DNA from: Symsagittifera roscoffensis
Lineage: Eukaryota > Xenacoelomorpha > Acoela > Convolutidae
Reading direction: 5' to 3'
Length of the DNA: 64,000 nucleotides
Assembly: GCF_963678635.1 (NCBI RefSeq)
Contig: NC_087063.1
Location: forward strand, 81,517,574 to 81,581,573
This document shows, piece after piece, positions 47,192 through 57,923 of the stretch. The notes below the pieces were generated by a model, which was not told where the DNA came from, did not search any database, and saw only the letters and a list, made by a program, of their open reading frames with translations. The first letter of the stretch is position 1, and each line of letters opens with the position of its first letter. The position numbers and the translations under genes are program-made.

Positions 47192-50100
47192 TCACACAAT
47201 AAAATTGGATGCATTTTCGGCCACTTGTTCCAAAGTGTCATTCAGGCTTTTGTTTTCCTCGGTACTAGTTGGGGCCATTGTTTCACTCTCCTCTCCCTCT
47301 TTTTCGGTGACCTCGTTGGAGTCTTCTGGTTTTGATTCCAGATTGAGTCTGGCAGTTTTCAACTGGAATGCCATTTGTTTTCGCTCTTCCTCTTTGGCTT
47401 CAGCTGCTTTTTTGGCCTCGGTAGCATCGTAGAATACTCCGCAATTCTGAACAACTTAACAGTTTTCATTTGGTTTTGCATCGGTTAAGAAAAGCTACCA
47501 AGTTTTGTTTTTCGTGTATAGCTAAGGAGAGGTTTTAATTTATCACATATTTTACTGTTGAGTTTAAAGCTCTTGAGAAAAAATAAGATCTCGGATTTTC
47601 TCAAGAAAGATTTTCTAAAGTAGTTAAAATATCAAAGTTTATGTTTTCTATGCTCCAGGGTGACCTTTTGGTCACTATTTTTTCAATGGTCACTGAAAGT
47701 CACTATTTACAACAAAGCTTTGTTTTTTAATATTTTTAAAGGGTCCCCTCTTTGCACTATTTTGAGATATCCATTTTTAGTGATTGACCCTAAAATTTTT
47801 TTAAAGGCGCCTTTGGCGCCAATATATACTAATATTGAGGGGGGAGCACGCGCCAAAAAAAAAACGCTATTATTTTTGGTCAAAATTTTCTAAAAAGTGC
47901 CTAAAAACGCATTTTTTTTGTTTTTTGGCCTGTTTTTCAAAATTTTGCCTGCGGCCCAGAAGTTTTGACCAAAACAGGGTCGTTTTAGTAGTGCTTTGGC
48001 AGAGCTTGAAAAATTAATTTGGTCGACCTAAAAAAAAGGTCGACAAAAAATATTAGAAAATTGTCATAGCCACTATTTTTCTATTTTTCTCTCAAAAAAA
48101 GTGGTCACCCTGCTATGCTCCTCATTTTTGAAATTTAGTCTAAATCATGGTTTTTATTTAAATTTTTGGTGCTGCAGAAAACCATTTGACACTTCTACTT
48201 AGTGTTTGCAGTGTTTTTTTAAATAGTTATACGAAGTTTTTAATAAGTCAATAATACTTGGGCATATTTTGTAGTAAACAGCGTTGCTGCAAAGTTAAAG
48301 TATCAAAAAACTACTGGCACGGAAAGTTAAAGTATCAAAATGAGACACCTGAAAACGGGCCTTGTTGGCTTAATGGTGTTCTCCCGAACGATTCTAATTT
48401 GTATTTATAAATTTTTATAAATAACTTTGTAACTAGATATCGTTTGGAAACAATTTATTATTATTATTATAAGTGTATGCTGAAAAATGAACTATTGTTT
48501 TTTTTCGAAAAAAAATCGATACCTTGGGACTGGTAAAAGTGTCAATTTGACAGCTATTTTCTTGTTTCCGACCCAATGTAGAATTCACACTGTCAAAAAA
48601 TTGTTGATATGGCAATTTACATGTAAGAAATGTTGAAAAATCTGTTCACGTTCACTTGTTCACTCTGAAAATCGCGAAAGTTTTTCAATTGGATTTTGTA
48701 ATTCGATTTTAAGAAAAAACTAAAGGGGGGACCAAAAAAGATCAAAAGGCAGACTGACCTGAATGACGCAATCTTTCTTTGGCCTTTCGTTGAAGCTCTC
48801 TTGCTGCTCAAGGGCGTTCAAGATGTCGAAACCTTCAAGGACCCTCCCAAAGGCGACATACTTTTTCTCCATCCAAGGACAGGCTTGTAAGGTGATGAAA
48901 AACTGAGATCTGTTTGTATGTCTACCGTGATTGGCCATCGCTATTATGCCTCGTCGGTCGAACTTAACAGCGAAACTCTCGTCTTCAAATTTGGGTCCGT
49001 AAATTGAGAGTCCTCCGGTTCCTTTGCCGACGTCTATGTCACCTCCTTGGATCCAGCCATTTTTGACTACTCGGTGAAAAATGGACCCCTGGAAATGCAA
49101 TTTGATGCCGCTGTCTTCATCTCTTCCTTTTTCACCTGTGAGTAGTGATATCCAATTATACAAATATGAAACTTTTAATTTGTAATTATCAATATGATAT
49201 GAAAAGTTTTTAGTAGTTTTAACTTCTTTTGCAGAATTTTAAATTGCCTACAAACAAACAATTTTTCCATTTCTTGACAAGTTCAGGCTAGTTCTCTAAG
49301 TTTTTCATTGATTACAATAAGTGGCTGATTCAAGCGTTTTCTTACGCTTGCGATTAGCAAGCGTTATTTTCTGAAATCTTTCACCAAAATTAATGAAAGG
49401 TTGTGTTTTTGCAAACGAGAAATGCTTTTCAGATGTGAATTTAAGTCCTATATCTGGAGTTTAAAGTTGTTTCCGACCATTGCAAATAGGGCGGCTCAAA
49501 ACTTACATAAAAGCTTCAGTTTAAAGCTTTTATTCAAGTTTTTTGAGTTCAGTTTTTCTACTCCAATAAGTTGACATTCAAATGAAAATCTGAATTGTTT
49601 ATTTAAATTGACATTTTTACCTGTGCAGAGGCATTTGAAGTTGTAACTCGTTTTGGGACATTTGTCTGAGTAAAGTTCGATTAGAAGTCGTCCCGTGGTC
49701 TGGTTGTCAATATTGACATCCAAGTAGACGACGTCACGTGATTCGGATGCCAAGTACGTCCGGTATGCTTCGTCGGCCATCGCTTGATACAGTTCAGCCG
49801 GACGACAATTGACATAGTTGAACTTATCCTTCAGCAGCTGTTGAATGTCTTCGATACCTCCTACTAACCTGGAATGCAAACCCATTTCTCACTATTTGGC
49901 TCTCCTTTTTCCTACCCCCACCCTCTTTTCCAGCTCGCACGAGTATCAGTTTTATGGTACTATAACGAGGAGTCGCTTTGACAAGGTTAAGTATGAACAA
50001 CAAATTCTCATAGCCTAATTAGTCCGCCTGTCAATGTTCATAAAACCAGATCACTTTTGGCGCTTTTAGTCAAGCAAAATATACGAATAATAAAATACCG

Positions 50101-51529
50101 TATCAATTGTTTGCAAAATTAGGTTAAAGCGAACCTTTAACAATTTGAAAAAAAAACGTTTTCAAATAAAAATTGGTATTTTATATAGTAAAAGTGACAC
50201 TTTTGACTATTAAAGAGAAATGAATTTATTTGTATAAAATTTTGAAGATTAATCTTCTTAAACTTTGTTGGGCTACCTTGGAGGCTCACTTTGATTTAAT
50301 TTTGTCAGCAATTGATTCACTATTTCTGGCGTATATTTTGATTGACAGAAAAACGAAATTGAAAAAAATATATATTGTAAAAAAATGAATTGTCGGAATT
50401 TCGTTTATCGATTTAGCTGCCAAACAGGATATTTTTTGCGATGTCAGCAGTTTTCATCCTAGATGCAAGTTTTCTCGAGTCGATGAACTTAGGTCAGTTC
50501 TTATATAGCTAGCGATCATCTTTTTTCAGGAATTTGTTTAAGCTAAATCTAATTTTTTTAGCGGGTTTACCTTTTAATTTCTTTTCAAGTGCAGTTCAGT
50601 TACTTTTATAAAACGATGGCAAACTCAATTAACTAACAGTGAAAGTGTAAATATCACAAAAAACGTGATCGACTTCTAAAATGGAATTTAATTATCAGAT
50701 TTCCCAGCGAAATAAAAATTGAACCTATTGAAATTTGGTTCATTTTATCACAAAATTGTCCATTATAAATTGTTGTAGTAGTTCCAAGAGCTTCACGGTC
50801 ATATATTTCTTTCTGGGATATTCGAAATTTGAGATTTATCAACAAGTCTCTACTTTTTCCGTTTACTTGGGTTCCTTGACTCTCTTCCATCGGTCTGTTT
50901 GCTTTGTTTTTTTTTATTTACTCCTGTAATTGTAAAATTAATAGCCCTGAAGTTGGCCGTTCAGTTCAATTATCCCAGATACCTGTTGCGGCAGTCAATT
51001 GGCCCTTTTACCCCCCCCTCCCCCCCCCCCCCCCACACACACACACACACACACACACGCACAAAGAATTTCAGTTTTGAGAAATAATTTTAACGTTCAT
51101 AATGCAATGAAACTTCGTAAGATGAACAATCTAACTAGCTTTTTCTTCATACTTTTCATCATAACATCACGAATTTAGCCACAACACGTTATATACTGTG
51201 TTTGACATTTAGCTTAAGTTGAAAAGAGCCATTCATTGAAATTGTTAAATAATCAAAATGAAGTAAGTGTACCTGGAGTTGTGAAAAAAGACGACATTTT
51301 CCTGGAAAGTCCACATGCCTCCTTTGTGGTTCAAAATGACCCCCTGGAGAAAATGGCGCCAGTCGAATTCCAGCAACCCCTCCACCTGGTTCGAAATACT
51401 CACGTGCTCCCCGTATTTCTCCTTAATCTCTCGGAGCATTGTTCGGCCCATTTGGAAGTGAGCGTCGCCGACTAAACCCACCACTCGGAAATTGTGACCC
51501 GAATCACTCGAGTTAATTTGATCAACCAT
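47192..51529 (-). CDS. PPIL6: PPIL6, cyclophilin-type peptidyl-prolyl isomerase-like protein 6
   Basis: Minus-strand exons 51529-51273, 49868-49621, 49135-48759 and 47446-47192 join in phases 2, 1 and 0 to 378 residues. The N-terminal domain shows PPIL6-specific blocks (FRVVGLVGDAHFQ, FDWRHFLQG, GGMWTF). The cyclophilin domain has LLIELYSDKCPKT, IFHRVVKNGWIQGGD, SIYGPKFEDESF, MANHGRHTNRSQFFITL and KKYVAFGRVLEG, and NERPKKDCVI closes it as in human PPIL6. Of the cyclophilin A active-site residues the Arg (FHR), Gln (IQGGD) and Trp (CPWM) are kept, but Phe60 and His126 equivalents are replaced, as in PPIL6 generally, so catalysis may be weak. The last exon adds an acidic, coiled-coil-like tail (EAKKAAEAKEEERKQMAF) absent from the human protein. 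PPIL6 is poorly characterised and expressed mainly in ciliated tissues in vertebrates. Identity is secure. Confidence 0.93.
47656..48112 (+). mobile_element. hAT-like MITE with CAGGGTGACC ends, carrying family-1 interior
   Basis: It lies in PPIL6 intron 3. It starts CAGGGTGACC and ends GGTCACCCTG, a perfect inverted terminus, and is flanked by a perfect 8-bp duplication CTATGCTC (47648-47655 and 48113-48120). Its middle (about 47740-47975) is nearly the same as the interior of 46407-46780, although the termini differ. It is non-coding and 457 bp long. Confidence 0.88.
50480..50910. repeat. Dispersed AT-rich repeat family (PPIL6 intron 1 copy)
   Basis: Words shared with the other copies include CTTATATAGCTAGCGATCATC, ACGTGATCGACTTCTAAAATGG, CAGCGAAATAAAAATTG and GTCCATTATAAATTGTTG. 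It is non-coding. Confidence 0.65.
50998..51062. repeat. Poly-C tract followed by (CA)n microsatellite
   Basis: Runs of C broken by one T lead into about 15 CA units, inside PPIL6 intron 1. Confidence 0.95.
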
Positions 51530-51929
51530 TTTTATTGTTTACTGAACACTAAACAAGATCAAAAGCAACTCAAAGCTCAGGTGTGTTTTTTCTAATGTAA
51601 ATAAAGCTCAATATAAGTAAAAAAAAAATGGCATTGATATTTTTGTGCTTCAAACGTTTTAGATAATATTTTAACACGTGCGGTTTTAGAATGATTATTC
51701 CAAATATTCAAGACTGTGGTTGCGTTTTTGGTTGACAAGGTTCTTCAGTGGTTGAAAAGACAGCTAAGTGACCACCCCTCAAACAGGCAGTTGAAGTGAA
51801 GCTGAACTTTCGATTGCGTAAAACTTCTTCCAAATGCCTATTTTCTCCCCACCTTTCATTAAACAGCTTTTATTTTTTAAAGGAATCTGTGAAAATTTAC
51901 TCGAAAAGTGTGTACATTTTAGTCAATTT

Positions 51930-52089
51930 CAGTAGCGGATTTAGAGGGGAGGGGATTTGAACTTAAAATTACTAACGCGAAATTTTGTTCGAAATTTTCC
52001 AAAAAGTGCCTAAAAACGCTTTTCAAAATTTTCAAAAATTTTTTTTTAAAATCCCCCTCCCCCTCGAGAAATTCCTAGATCCGGGCCTG
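51930..52089 (+). mobile_element. hAT-like MITE with perfect 8-bp target duplication
   Basis: This 160-bp element starts CAGTAGCGGATTTAGAGG and ends CCTAGATCCGGGCCTG, so its ends form a CAG..GCGGAT-type inverted repeat. The 8-bp duplication GTCAATTT is perfect on both sides (51922-51929 and 52090-52097). The interior shares AAATTTTCCAAAAAGTGCCT with the 46407 copy, so it is a deleted member of family 1. Confidence 0.9.
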
Positions 52090-53483
52090 GTCAATTTATT
52101 ATGAAATTGGCATGTAAATTCTGAAATCTTTTTTCCTTTCTCTTCACCGCATCTCACATGAGCATCAATTTTATGGTGAAACGAGGGGTCCTAGAAGGTT
52201 AGGTATCAAGACCAAATCTTGGGAATAAAAATCAAAAAACTTTCTGCAAAACAAGTTGAGACTTCAGAAAGTTTTAAAATCATATTTAGTTTTCTTAGTC
52301 ATTTTTGACAAAAACTGTTTTCCAAGTTGCCTATTTTACTATGAGTGTGGAATGTGCCTGGGTCTTAGGCTTCGTTCAGATCTTTTCATCGCTCAAAACG
52401 ACACAAGTTAAAAAAAACTTTTCTTCAAAAATTATGTTCGAAACATTGTGCTAATTGCACATGAAGTGTTCATTTGATCGTCGCATAGCAATTGATAGCA
52501 AATAAGACACAAATCAGTTCCCAAATTTTTATATAGCAGAATGAGCAATTTGCATTTTTTATCTTGATGGTCGCTCAACGGTTTAAAATATTTGCTTTTC
52601 AGACTAACTGCGAGCGAGTAAAGTAGGGGTTTTAATAAGACACATTTTTTTAAGCTGCAGAAATTAGTTCTACTACAGGAAAACTGTTTTTTGAAGCTTC
52701 ATGTAATACTTCCTTGACAAAAAAGAAAAATTTAAATTGAAATTTTCTGCAATTTTTTTGGAGTTTGTTTTTCATCCTTTTTTTGAAAACAACTGTATTT
52801 TCTATGCCTAATTTAACTATGTGTTAAGATTTCGTCTTGTTCTTTTCATCACACCACGAACAAAAAACGAAACATTTGAGTGAAAAGTTTTTTTTTCGAG
52901 ATTTTTGTTCTGCTTAAGATATTGAAGATTTTGTGGTTTTTGTCCAACAACCGGCCACATCTGCTGATAGCTGGTGTCTAACAGTTGTTAAATGGTTTTT
53001 TAGCGTTAATTTTCCTAGAAATTACGCTTGAGAGGTTTAAATACAACAGTCGTCCGCCCAAGTTTTGTCGGATTAAATACCGCTTCTCAAATTTTCTTCA
53101 AAAGTTAGTTTAAGTCGGCAATTTTTGATCTCGAATTTTTTTTCCTAATTGATTTTCATTTGAGACAAATTGTGATTTGAAATTTTTTGTTGATAATTTT
53201 TTTACTAATTTTTTGTAGCTTTGGTGACTTCGCTATGCCATGCTACGCTTTTTTTCGAATTGTGATGCATAACTCCTGGTTTTTCATTCTTGAAAAAGAT
53301 ATTTGCCCAATGTTATAGTTTTGGCCGGTAAGCATCCTAAATCCAAGTTTTGTCTGTTTGAAGTTCATCTAATTACTTTTTTATTGCACTTCTCATTTAA
53401 TGCTCGTCTAACTTGCGCTTCCCAGTCTGAAATAGATAAAAAGATTTGCCTTTATAGACTTGGGTTAACACATTTACATTGAG

Positions 53484-53489
53484 TTTATT
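53484..53489 (-). promoter_or_regulatory. Candidate polyadenylation signal AATAAA
   Basis: AATAAA on the minus strand, 23 bp beyond the TAA stop of the nuclease-helicase gene. Confidence 0.55.
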
Positions 53490-53511
53490 ATTGTATAAAA
53501 ATGAGTTAAGT

Positions 53512-56133
53512 TTAATGCAGTTTTTGAGATAGTTCGTGTAATTTTTCGACGGTGTCGTCACTGAACTTACTATTCATGTTCAGCTCAAATGTCGAGCTAC
53601 TATTGTTCCATTCATATTTCTGCACTATAACTGATTCTTCTGGGACTCCAATTTTCTTCAGAATCAATTCAGTATACATTCCAGGAGCAATTATGTAGAG
53701 TTGAGATCTAGGACGTGTGCATGCTTGGTACAGACACACGAAAGAACTTCTTAGAACGTCATTTACCAGAATTTTTCGATTTTGAAATGATAATGGGAGG
53801 GGCAAGGTAGCAAAAACAAGCGCTCGTTCCCACTCGAACGATTTCGTCAGGGCCGAGCTCTCGACGACTGCAGTCGTGGTATTGTCGTATTCATCGGGTT
53901 TCCGAAATCTATGCGAAAGATCTGCACTTTCGTAACCTACCGTATTTTTTAACGCATTGGAAAGATGCCTCGGAAATTCACTCACTTCCGTGGATAAAAC
54001 TGGGAGTTTTTCAGTGGCAACACCTGTTTTAACAATTTTTCTGAAAACAAAAGCTATGAATTCTGCTGTTTTTTTCATAGAATCTTCAAGGGTATCTTTT
54101 GGAATTAAGAACTCTTCCAACATACATTGGTGATACAGTTCGTAGACTGTAACGAGCGGACCATGGAAGTTTGACCCTTGCTTTGGCATTGTGACGGGCA
54201 AATTATCTTGGTCAGAATTAGAGTTTTGTGCCACGTGATGATACTTTGTGATTTGAGATATCAACTTGCAGTTAAATTGGTGAATCTCTACCGAGTTTCG
54301 AAGCACTTCGTCCAGTTTTAAAACGTTGGTCAAGTCAGATTCTAAGATATCGTTGACTTTCTTGTACTGTGGGTCGTTTTTCAAAGTAGGCGAAGCTATG
54401 CCAGAGCTCTGCTGGTGGTCCAACACGACCCAAGTCAGGAAATCTTTTTGGTCCGCCTGGGTAAACATTTGCGAGCAATTCGGAACTATATCCGCTAAAT
54501 CGCCATCGTCGATGAAGATGTGCGTTTTTTGGCGCCATAAAATATCAGATTTCATTTTCAACCGCATTTCTCGGTCGTTACGATACAGTTTCATTTTCAT
54601 TTTACCGAATTCTCTGTTCGTATTACTGTAAAATGCATCTAAGAAATCTGATGTTTGTCCTATCAAAACTTGACTTTCAAGATCCACGAGATCAATTTCG
54701 AACTCGATGTTTACTGTCAAAGGATCATCTTCCTTAAGACTTGACGCCTTTTTGAAATGATCAGCGAATGCTTTTATTGCTCTTTTTCCTTCGTCCGGAG
54801 TAGGTAATGCCATTTCACTCTTGATTCTGTTTTGGTCCAGATGTTTCTTGTACACCCAAGCGTATTCACCCCTGCATAGGATCAAAATCTTTTCTTTCGG
54901 TTCTCTTGAGCATAACTCAAGAATCTTGAAAATTGTTAAAATTGTTTTACCGGAACCAGCTGGCCCATGGAGTATGTTCAATCCGCTTGAACAACTATCG
55001 AAAACAAATTGCTGCTGGGGCGTCAAAAATAAAATTTTGATGCCTCTCGAACTTCGGAATACCGTTTCTTTTCCAGTTCTAAGAACGTCGGCAAAAGGTT
55101 TCTCTTGCCTTGTTAGCATCTCTTGGTCTATCTCAGAATCAAAGCGGGAAACTGAGTGACTAGAACTTACGTCTTCTAGATTTGGCGATGTGTCTAGAAC
55201 TAAGACATCTGCATTATCCTGTTTTGTGATCACAGTCGCCGCCAAACCCACCATCACTGGAACAATACTTCTATAAATGGCTTCTAACTTCAGACCAGGT
55301 TGATCGTTTATTTTCAACTCCGATTGAAACCATTGGGAAAACTTTCCGAAATTTGATAAATCGGAATCATCTAAAATTTCGTAGTCGCCTCGATAATCTT
55401 GAAATGCTTCATTGTCTTCAGCCGAGATTCGATCGTCGGGTAGTACGGCAACTTTCTGAACCTTCAAAGACGCCTCATCGAGGAATGCAATATGCTCGGA
55501 TAGCCAGGAAACTACAATTTTGTCTCGTTGTAACTGTTTGGCTGCTGCTTTCAGTTTCTTTTGTTTCTCAGAGGTGCTCGCTTTGCTTTCGAAGTTTCTA
55601 CTTTTGACTTCCCAAATTATGACACCGTTCGTTGGATCAACCGTCACAACGTCTATTTCAATTTCTTTCGGATGCCCTTTTACATCAAAACCATAACATT
55701 TTTCAAGATCCTGCCAAGAATTTCTTTTCGATAGCTCGCAATCAGCAATTGATTTGATAAATCTCCATTTTTGTGGATCTATTTTGAAGCCGTGGAACAC
55801 AAACATGGGAATTTCGTTTTCTGTTGCATATTTCTGAATGGTTTTGACCAAATTATACTCGTCGATTGAAGATTTTTGACCTGTTCTGAAGTTTTCGAAC
55901 TGCTTTTGGGAAATTTTTGAGTGTTTGACGCCGCCTGAAGATTCGTTTGGGGGTTCAAGAGGAATATCTCGGGGCAGAGGAGGTATCAAGTGGACACCTC
56001 TGGGCTCAAGGTCATTGATGATTTCGGGAAAGTATGAGGTCATATACCAATTGCACATGGATTTGAAATCTCGTATTGAGTCTTTCCCTCCAGGAATAAA
56101 ATATTGAATAGCTTGCGACGCCGAAGCGGCCAT
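53512..56133 (-). CDS. Intronless NERD-like PD-(D/E)XK nuclease fused to superfamily-1 helicase
   Basis: One uninterrupted 873-codon frame starts at the ATG at 56133 (context GTAAAATGG; an upstream TTG-initiated reading is not used). Residues about 90-205 hold a nuclease-like core: EID (159-161), IIWEVKS with E175 and K177, and QLQRD with Q200, matching the D-ExK-Q pattern of NERD domains. Residues about 365-820 hold a UvrD/Pif1-type helicase: Q motif LTPQQQ (370-375), Walker A GPAGSGKT (390-397), Walker B-like IFIDDGD (539-545), motif III-like LDHQQ (571-575), LRNS (611-614), a motif V-like SFEWERALVF and motif VI QACTRPRSQLYII with two Arg. Key residues are mostly present, so activity is plausible. 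Every secure host gene nearby has introns, and this one has none. Substrate and role are unknown. DNA repair or nucleic-acid defence are possible; transfer or retroposition could explain the lack of introns. Confidence 0.87.
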   Translation of the reverse strand: MAASASQAIQYFIPGGKDSIRDFKSMCNWYMTSYFPEIINDLEPRGVHLIPPLPRDIPLEPPNESSGGVKHSKISQKQFENFRTGQKSSIDEYNLVKTIQKYATENEIPMFVFHGFKIDPQKWRFIKSIADCELSKRNSWQDLEKCYGFDVKGHPKEIEIDVVTVDPTNGVIIWEVKSRNFESKASTSEKQKKLKAAAKQLQRDKIVVSWLSEHIAFLDEASLKVQKVAVLPDDRISAEDNEAFQDYRGDYEILDDSDLSNFGKFSQWFQSELKINDQPGLKLEAIYRSIVPVMVGLAATVITKQDNADVLVLDTSPNLEDVSSSHSVSRFDSEIDQEMLTRQEKPFADVLRTGKETVFRSSRGIKILFLTPQQQFVFDSCSSGLNILHGPAGSGKTILTIFKILELCSREPKEKILILCRGEYAWVYKKHLDQNRIKSEMALPTPDEGKRAIKAFADHFKKASSLKEDDPLTVNIEFEIDLVDLESQVLIGQTSDFLDAFYSNTNREFGKMKMKLYRNDREMRLKMKSDILWRQKTHIFIDDGDLADIVPNCSQMFTQADQKDFLTWVVLDHQQSSGIASPTLKNDPQYKKVNDILESDLTNVLKLDEVLRNSVEIHQFNCKLISQITKYHHVAQNSNSDQDNLPVTMPKQGSNFHGPLVTVYELYHQCMLEEFLIPKDTLEDSMKKTAEFIAFVFRKIVKTGVATEKLPVLSTEVSEFPRHLSNALKNTVGYESADLSHRFRKPDEYDNTTTAVVESSALTKSFEWERALVFATLPLPLSFQNRKILVNDVLRSSFVCLYQACTRPRSQLYIIAPGMYTELILKKIGVPEESVIVQKYEWNNSSSTFELNMNSKFSDDTVEKLHELSQKLH

Positions 56134-56881
56134 TTTACAAACAGTCAAAAATCTATCTAAGTTTTTGTTTTCTCTAACTAATATGGCCAGTTAATCTTTC
56201 TAAACTATTGTGACTGTGTGTTTAAACCGTGAAAGAATTTTTTGAAGGTGTTTTGTATAAGTTTTCTTCTTTTGGTGGCAACGTTTGTCACAAATATACA
56301 AAACGTGTTTTAACAGACTAGAATTTTGCATTTTTCACGACACAGGTATATTGGTCTTTTGTTGCTGATGATGAATATTTTTCTGGAAAATAAATAATTC
56401 AAATGACTAAAAAAAGTTTTCAGCGAGTTTTTCGAAAGTTGAGGAAATTTGCCGGACGCGCCATTTTTTAATAGATAAAATGGTAAAGATGGTAGTTTGA
56501 TTAATTGAGAAGAAGATGTATCATAGTTGCGAAATGTCCAAACTACAAGATGAGAAAAGCTAACGCTACTGTAAAAGTGATTGAGATAACAGCTATTAGT
56601 TGAAGCAAAACAAGCTCTTAGTTAGTTCAAGTCAATGAAGATATTATCAGCATTAAATAATCATATGCTCATGTATTGGAAACACTTATATTTTAGGTTA
56701 AGATCCTGAAACTACCTCGCATTATAGTTGCATAGATATAAATCGATTATCCTAGATTTTTATTTTCAAGAAAACAGAAAAACATAATAGTACGTCGCAA
56801 ATTGATAATAATTTTGACAATTTGAAAATCAATAAAATCCAAAATAATCAATTACAATAGATTATGATCAGTTATTAAAAT
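56134..56881. other. Upstream region of the nuclease-helicase gene
   Basis: AT-rich with no open frame of note and no clear promoter element seen. Confidence 0.4.
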
Positions 56882-57246
56882 CAAGTGCGGATCTAGGAGT
56901 TTGTCGAGGGGGCAGATTTTCAAAAAAGAACTGAAATTTTTGTCAACCTTTTTTTTTAAGTTGACCATATTGATTTTCTGAGCTCTCCTAAACTGCTGCA
57001 AAGACCCTAATTTGACAAAACTTTCTGCGCCGCATGCAAACTTTTGAAAAATCAGGCCGAAAATGCGCGCGCTCTCCCCTCAAAATCAGCATATATTGGC
57101 GCCCGAGCCGCCTTTAGAAAATTTTTAAGGCCAGTCAGCCAAAAATGGATATCTCAAATAGTACAAAGGGGGATTCTTTAGGTCGGCAGGGGGTCGAATC
57201 ACTGAAGAGGGGAGCGTCCCCCCCCCCAAATCCGCATCCGCTACTG
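56882..57246 (-). mobile_element. hAT-like MITE family 1, inverted copy
   Basis: Read on the minus strand it starts CAGTAGCGGATGCGGATTTG and ends CCTAGATCCGCACTTG, with the family-1 interior (GGCGCCAATATATGCTGATTT, GGGGAGAGCGCGCGCATTTT). The flanks ATTAAAAT and ATAAAAAT (56874-56881 and 57247-57254) match at 7 of 8 bases. This is the most complete member in the window (365 bp). Confidence 0.8.
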
Positions 57247-57404
57247 ATAAAAATTATTGAGCATATGCCTCAAAATTTTAGTCCTCTGTTTTTGTAAACA
57301 AACTTGCATCCGCTAAATTGAGATTAAAATCACAATGTATACCTTTTAAGTTTTTTACCAACTCCCAAATTTACCAGCCCTATACATGGTCACAATGGGT
57401 GTCA

Positions 57405-57450
57405 ATATGTGTGTGTGTGTGTGTGTTGGTGTGTGTGTGTGTGGGAGGGG
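57405..57450. repeat. (GT)n microsatellite followed by G-rich run
   Basis: Two runs of GT split by TTGG, then a run of G's. It is a mirror-like partner of the C/CA tract at 50998-51062. Confidence 0.95.
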
Positions 57451-57674
57451 GGGTTGGTCTAAAGTTTAAACGGGCGTTATCAAACTGAGGGGTGGTTTTA
57501 GAAATTAGAAATCGAGCATGCAAGCCGGGAGCAAGGCATAATTTTTGCAATTTTTGTTTATATTTTAGCAAAAAATGTTGAGATTTTTACCCGTGATAAT
57601 CAATAAAAATAGAGTTTAAATGCAAATTTTTTGCTTATGATCAATTTTGTTGACAAGAAAATAATTAATTTTTT

Positions 57675-57923
57675 GTGGTTCAATTCGCAACAATAATGGA
57701 TTGCTTTGACAAGATTTCAGGCAGCAATTTTTTAAAATTTTTCTTCACGCGTTACCAAAATCAATGGGGTGATTTTCTTGATGAGAATATATTGAAAAAA
57801 ATAGACCAAAAATGTCAGTTTTGGCACAGTTTTGCAAGCTATTGTCGCGCAGAAAATTTGCTTAAATTAGGTGTGGCTTTTTCAATAAATTCAAAAATAT
57901 TTTGTGTATCACAAATAAAATGA
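57675..57923 (+). CDS. Short open frame of unknown status (82 codons)
   Basis: The frame is richer in charged and aromatic residues (RYQNQWGDFLDENI, KIDQKCQFWHSF) than random frames in this AT-rich DNA. I recognise no family and see no splice context that would make it an exon. It is listed only as a possibility. Confidence 0.15.
   Translation: MVQFATIMDCFDKISGSNFLKFFFTRYQNQWGDFLDENILKKIDQKCQFWHSFASYCRAENLLKLGVAFSINSKIFCVSQIK

Larger units (their letters stand above)
51530..53511. other. Region between PPIL6 and the nuclease-helicase gene
   Basis: The two genes lie on the same strand (both minus). Apart from a small hAT-like element (51930-52089) the sequence is AT-rich and without recognised coding potential. 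The minus-strand AATAAA at 53489-53484 lies 23 bp after the stop of the nuclease-helicase gene and is its likely polyadenylation signal. Confidence 0.55.
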
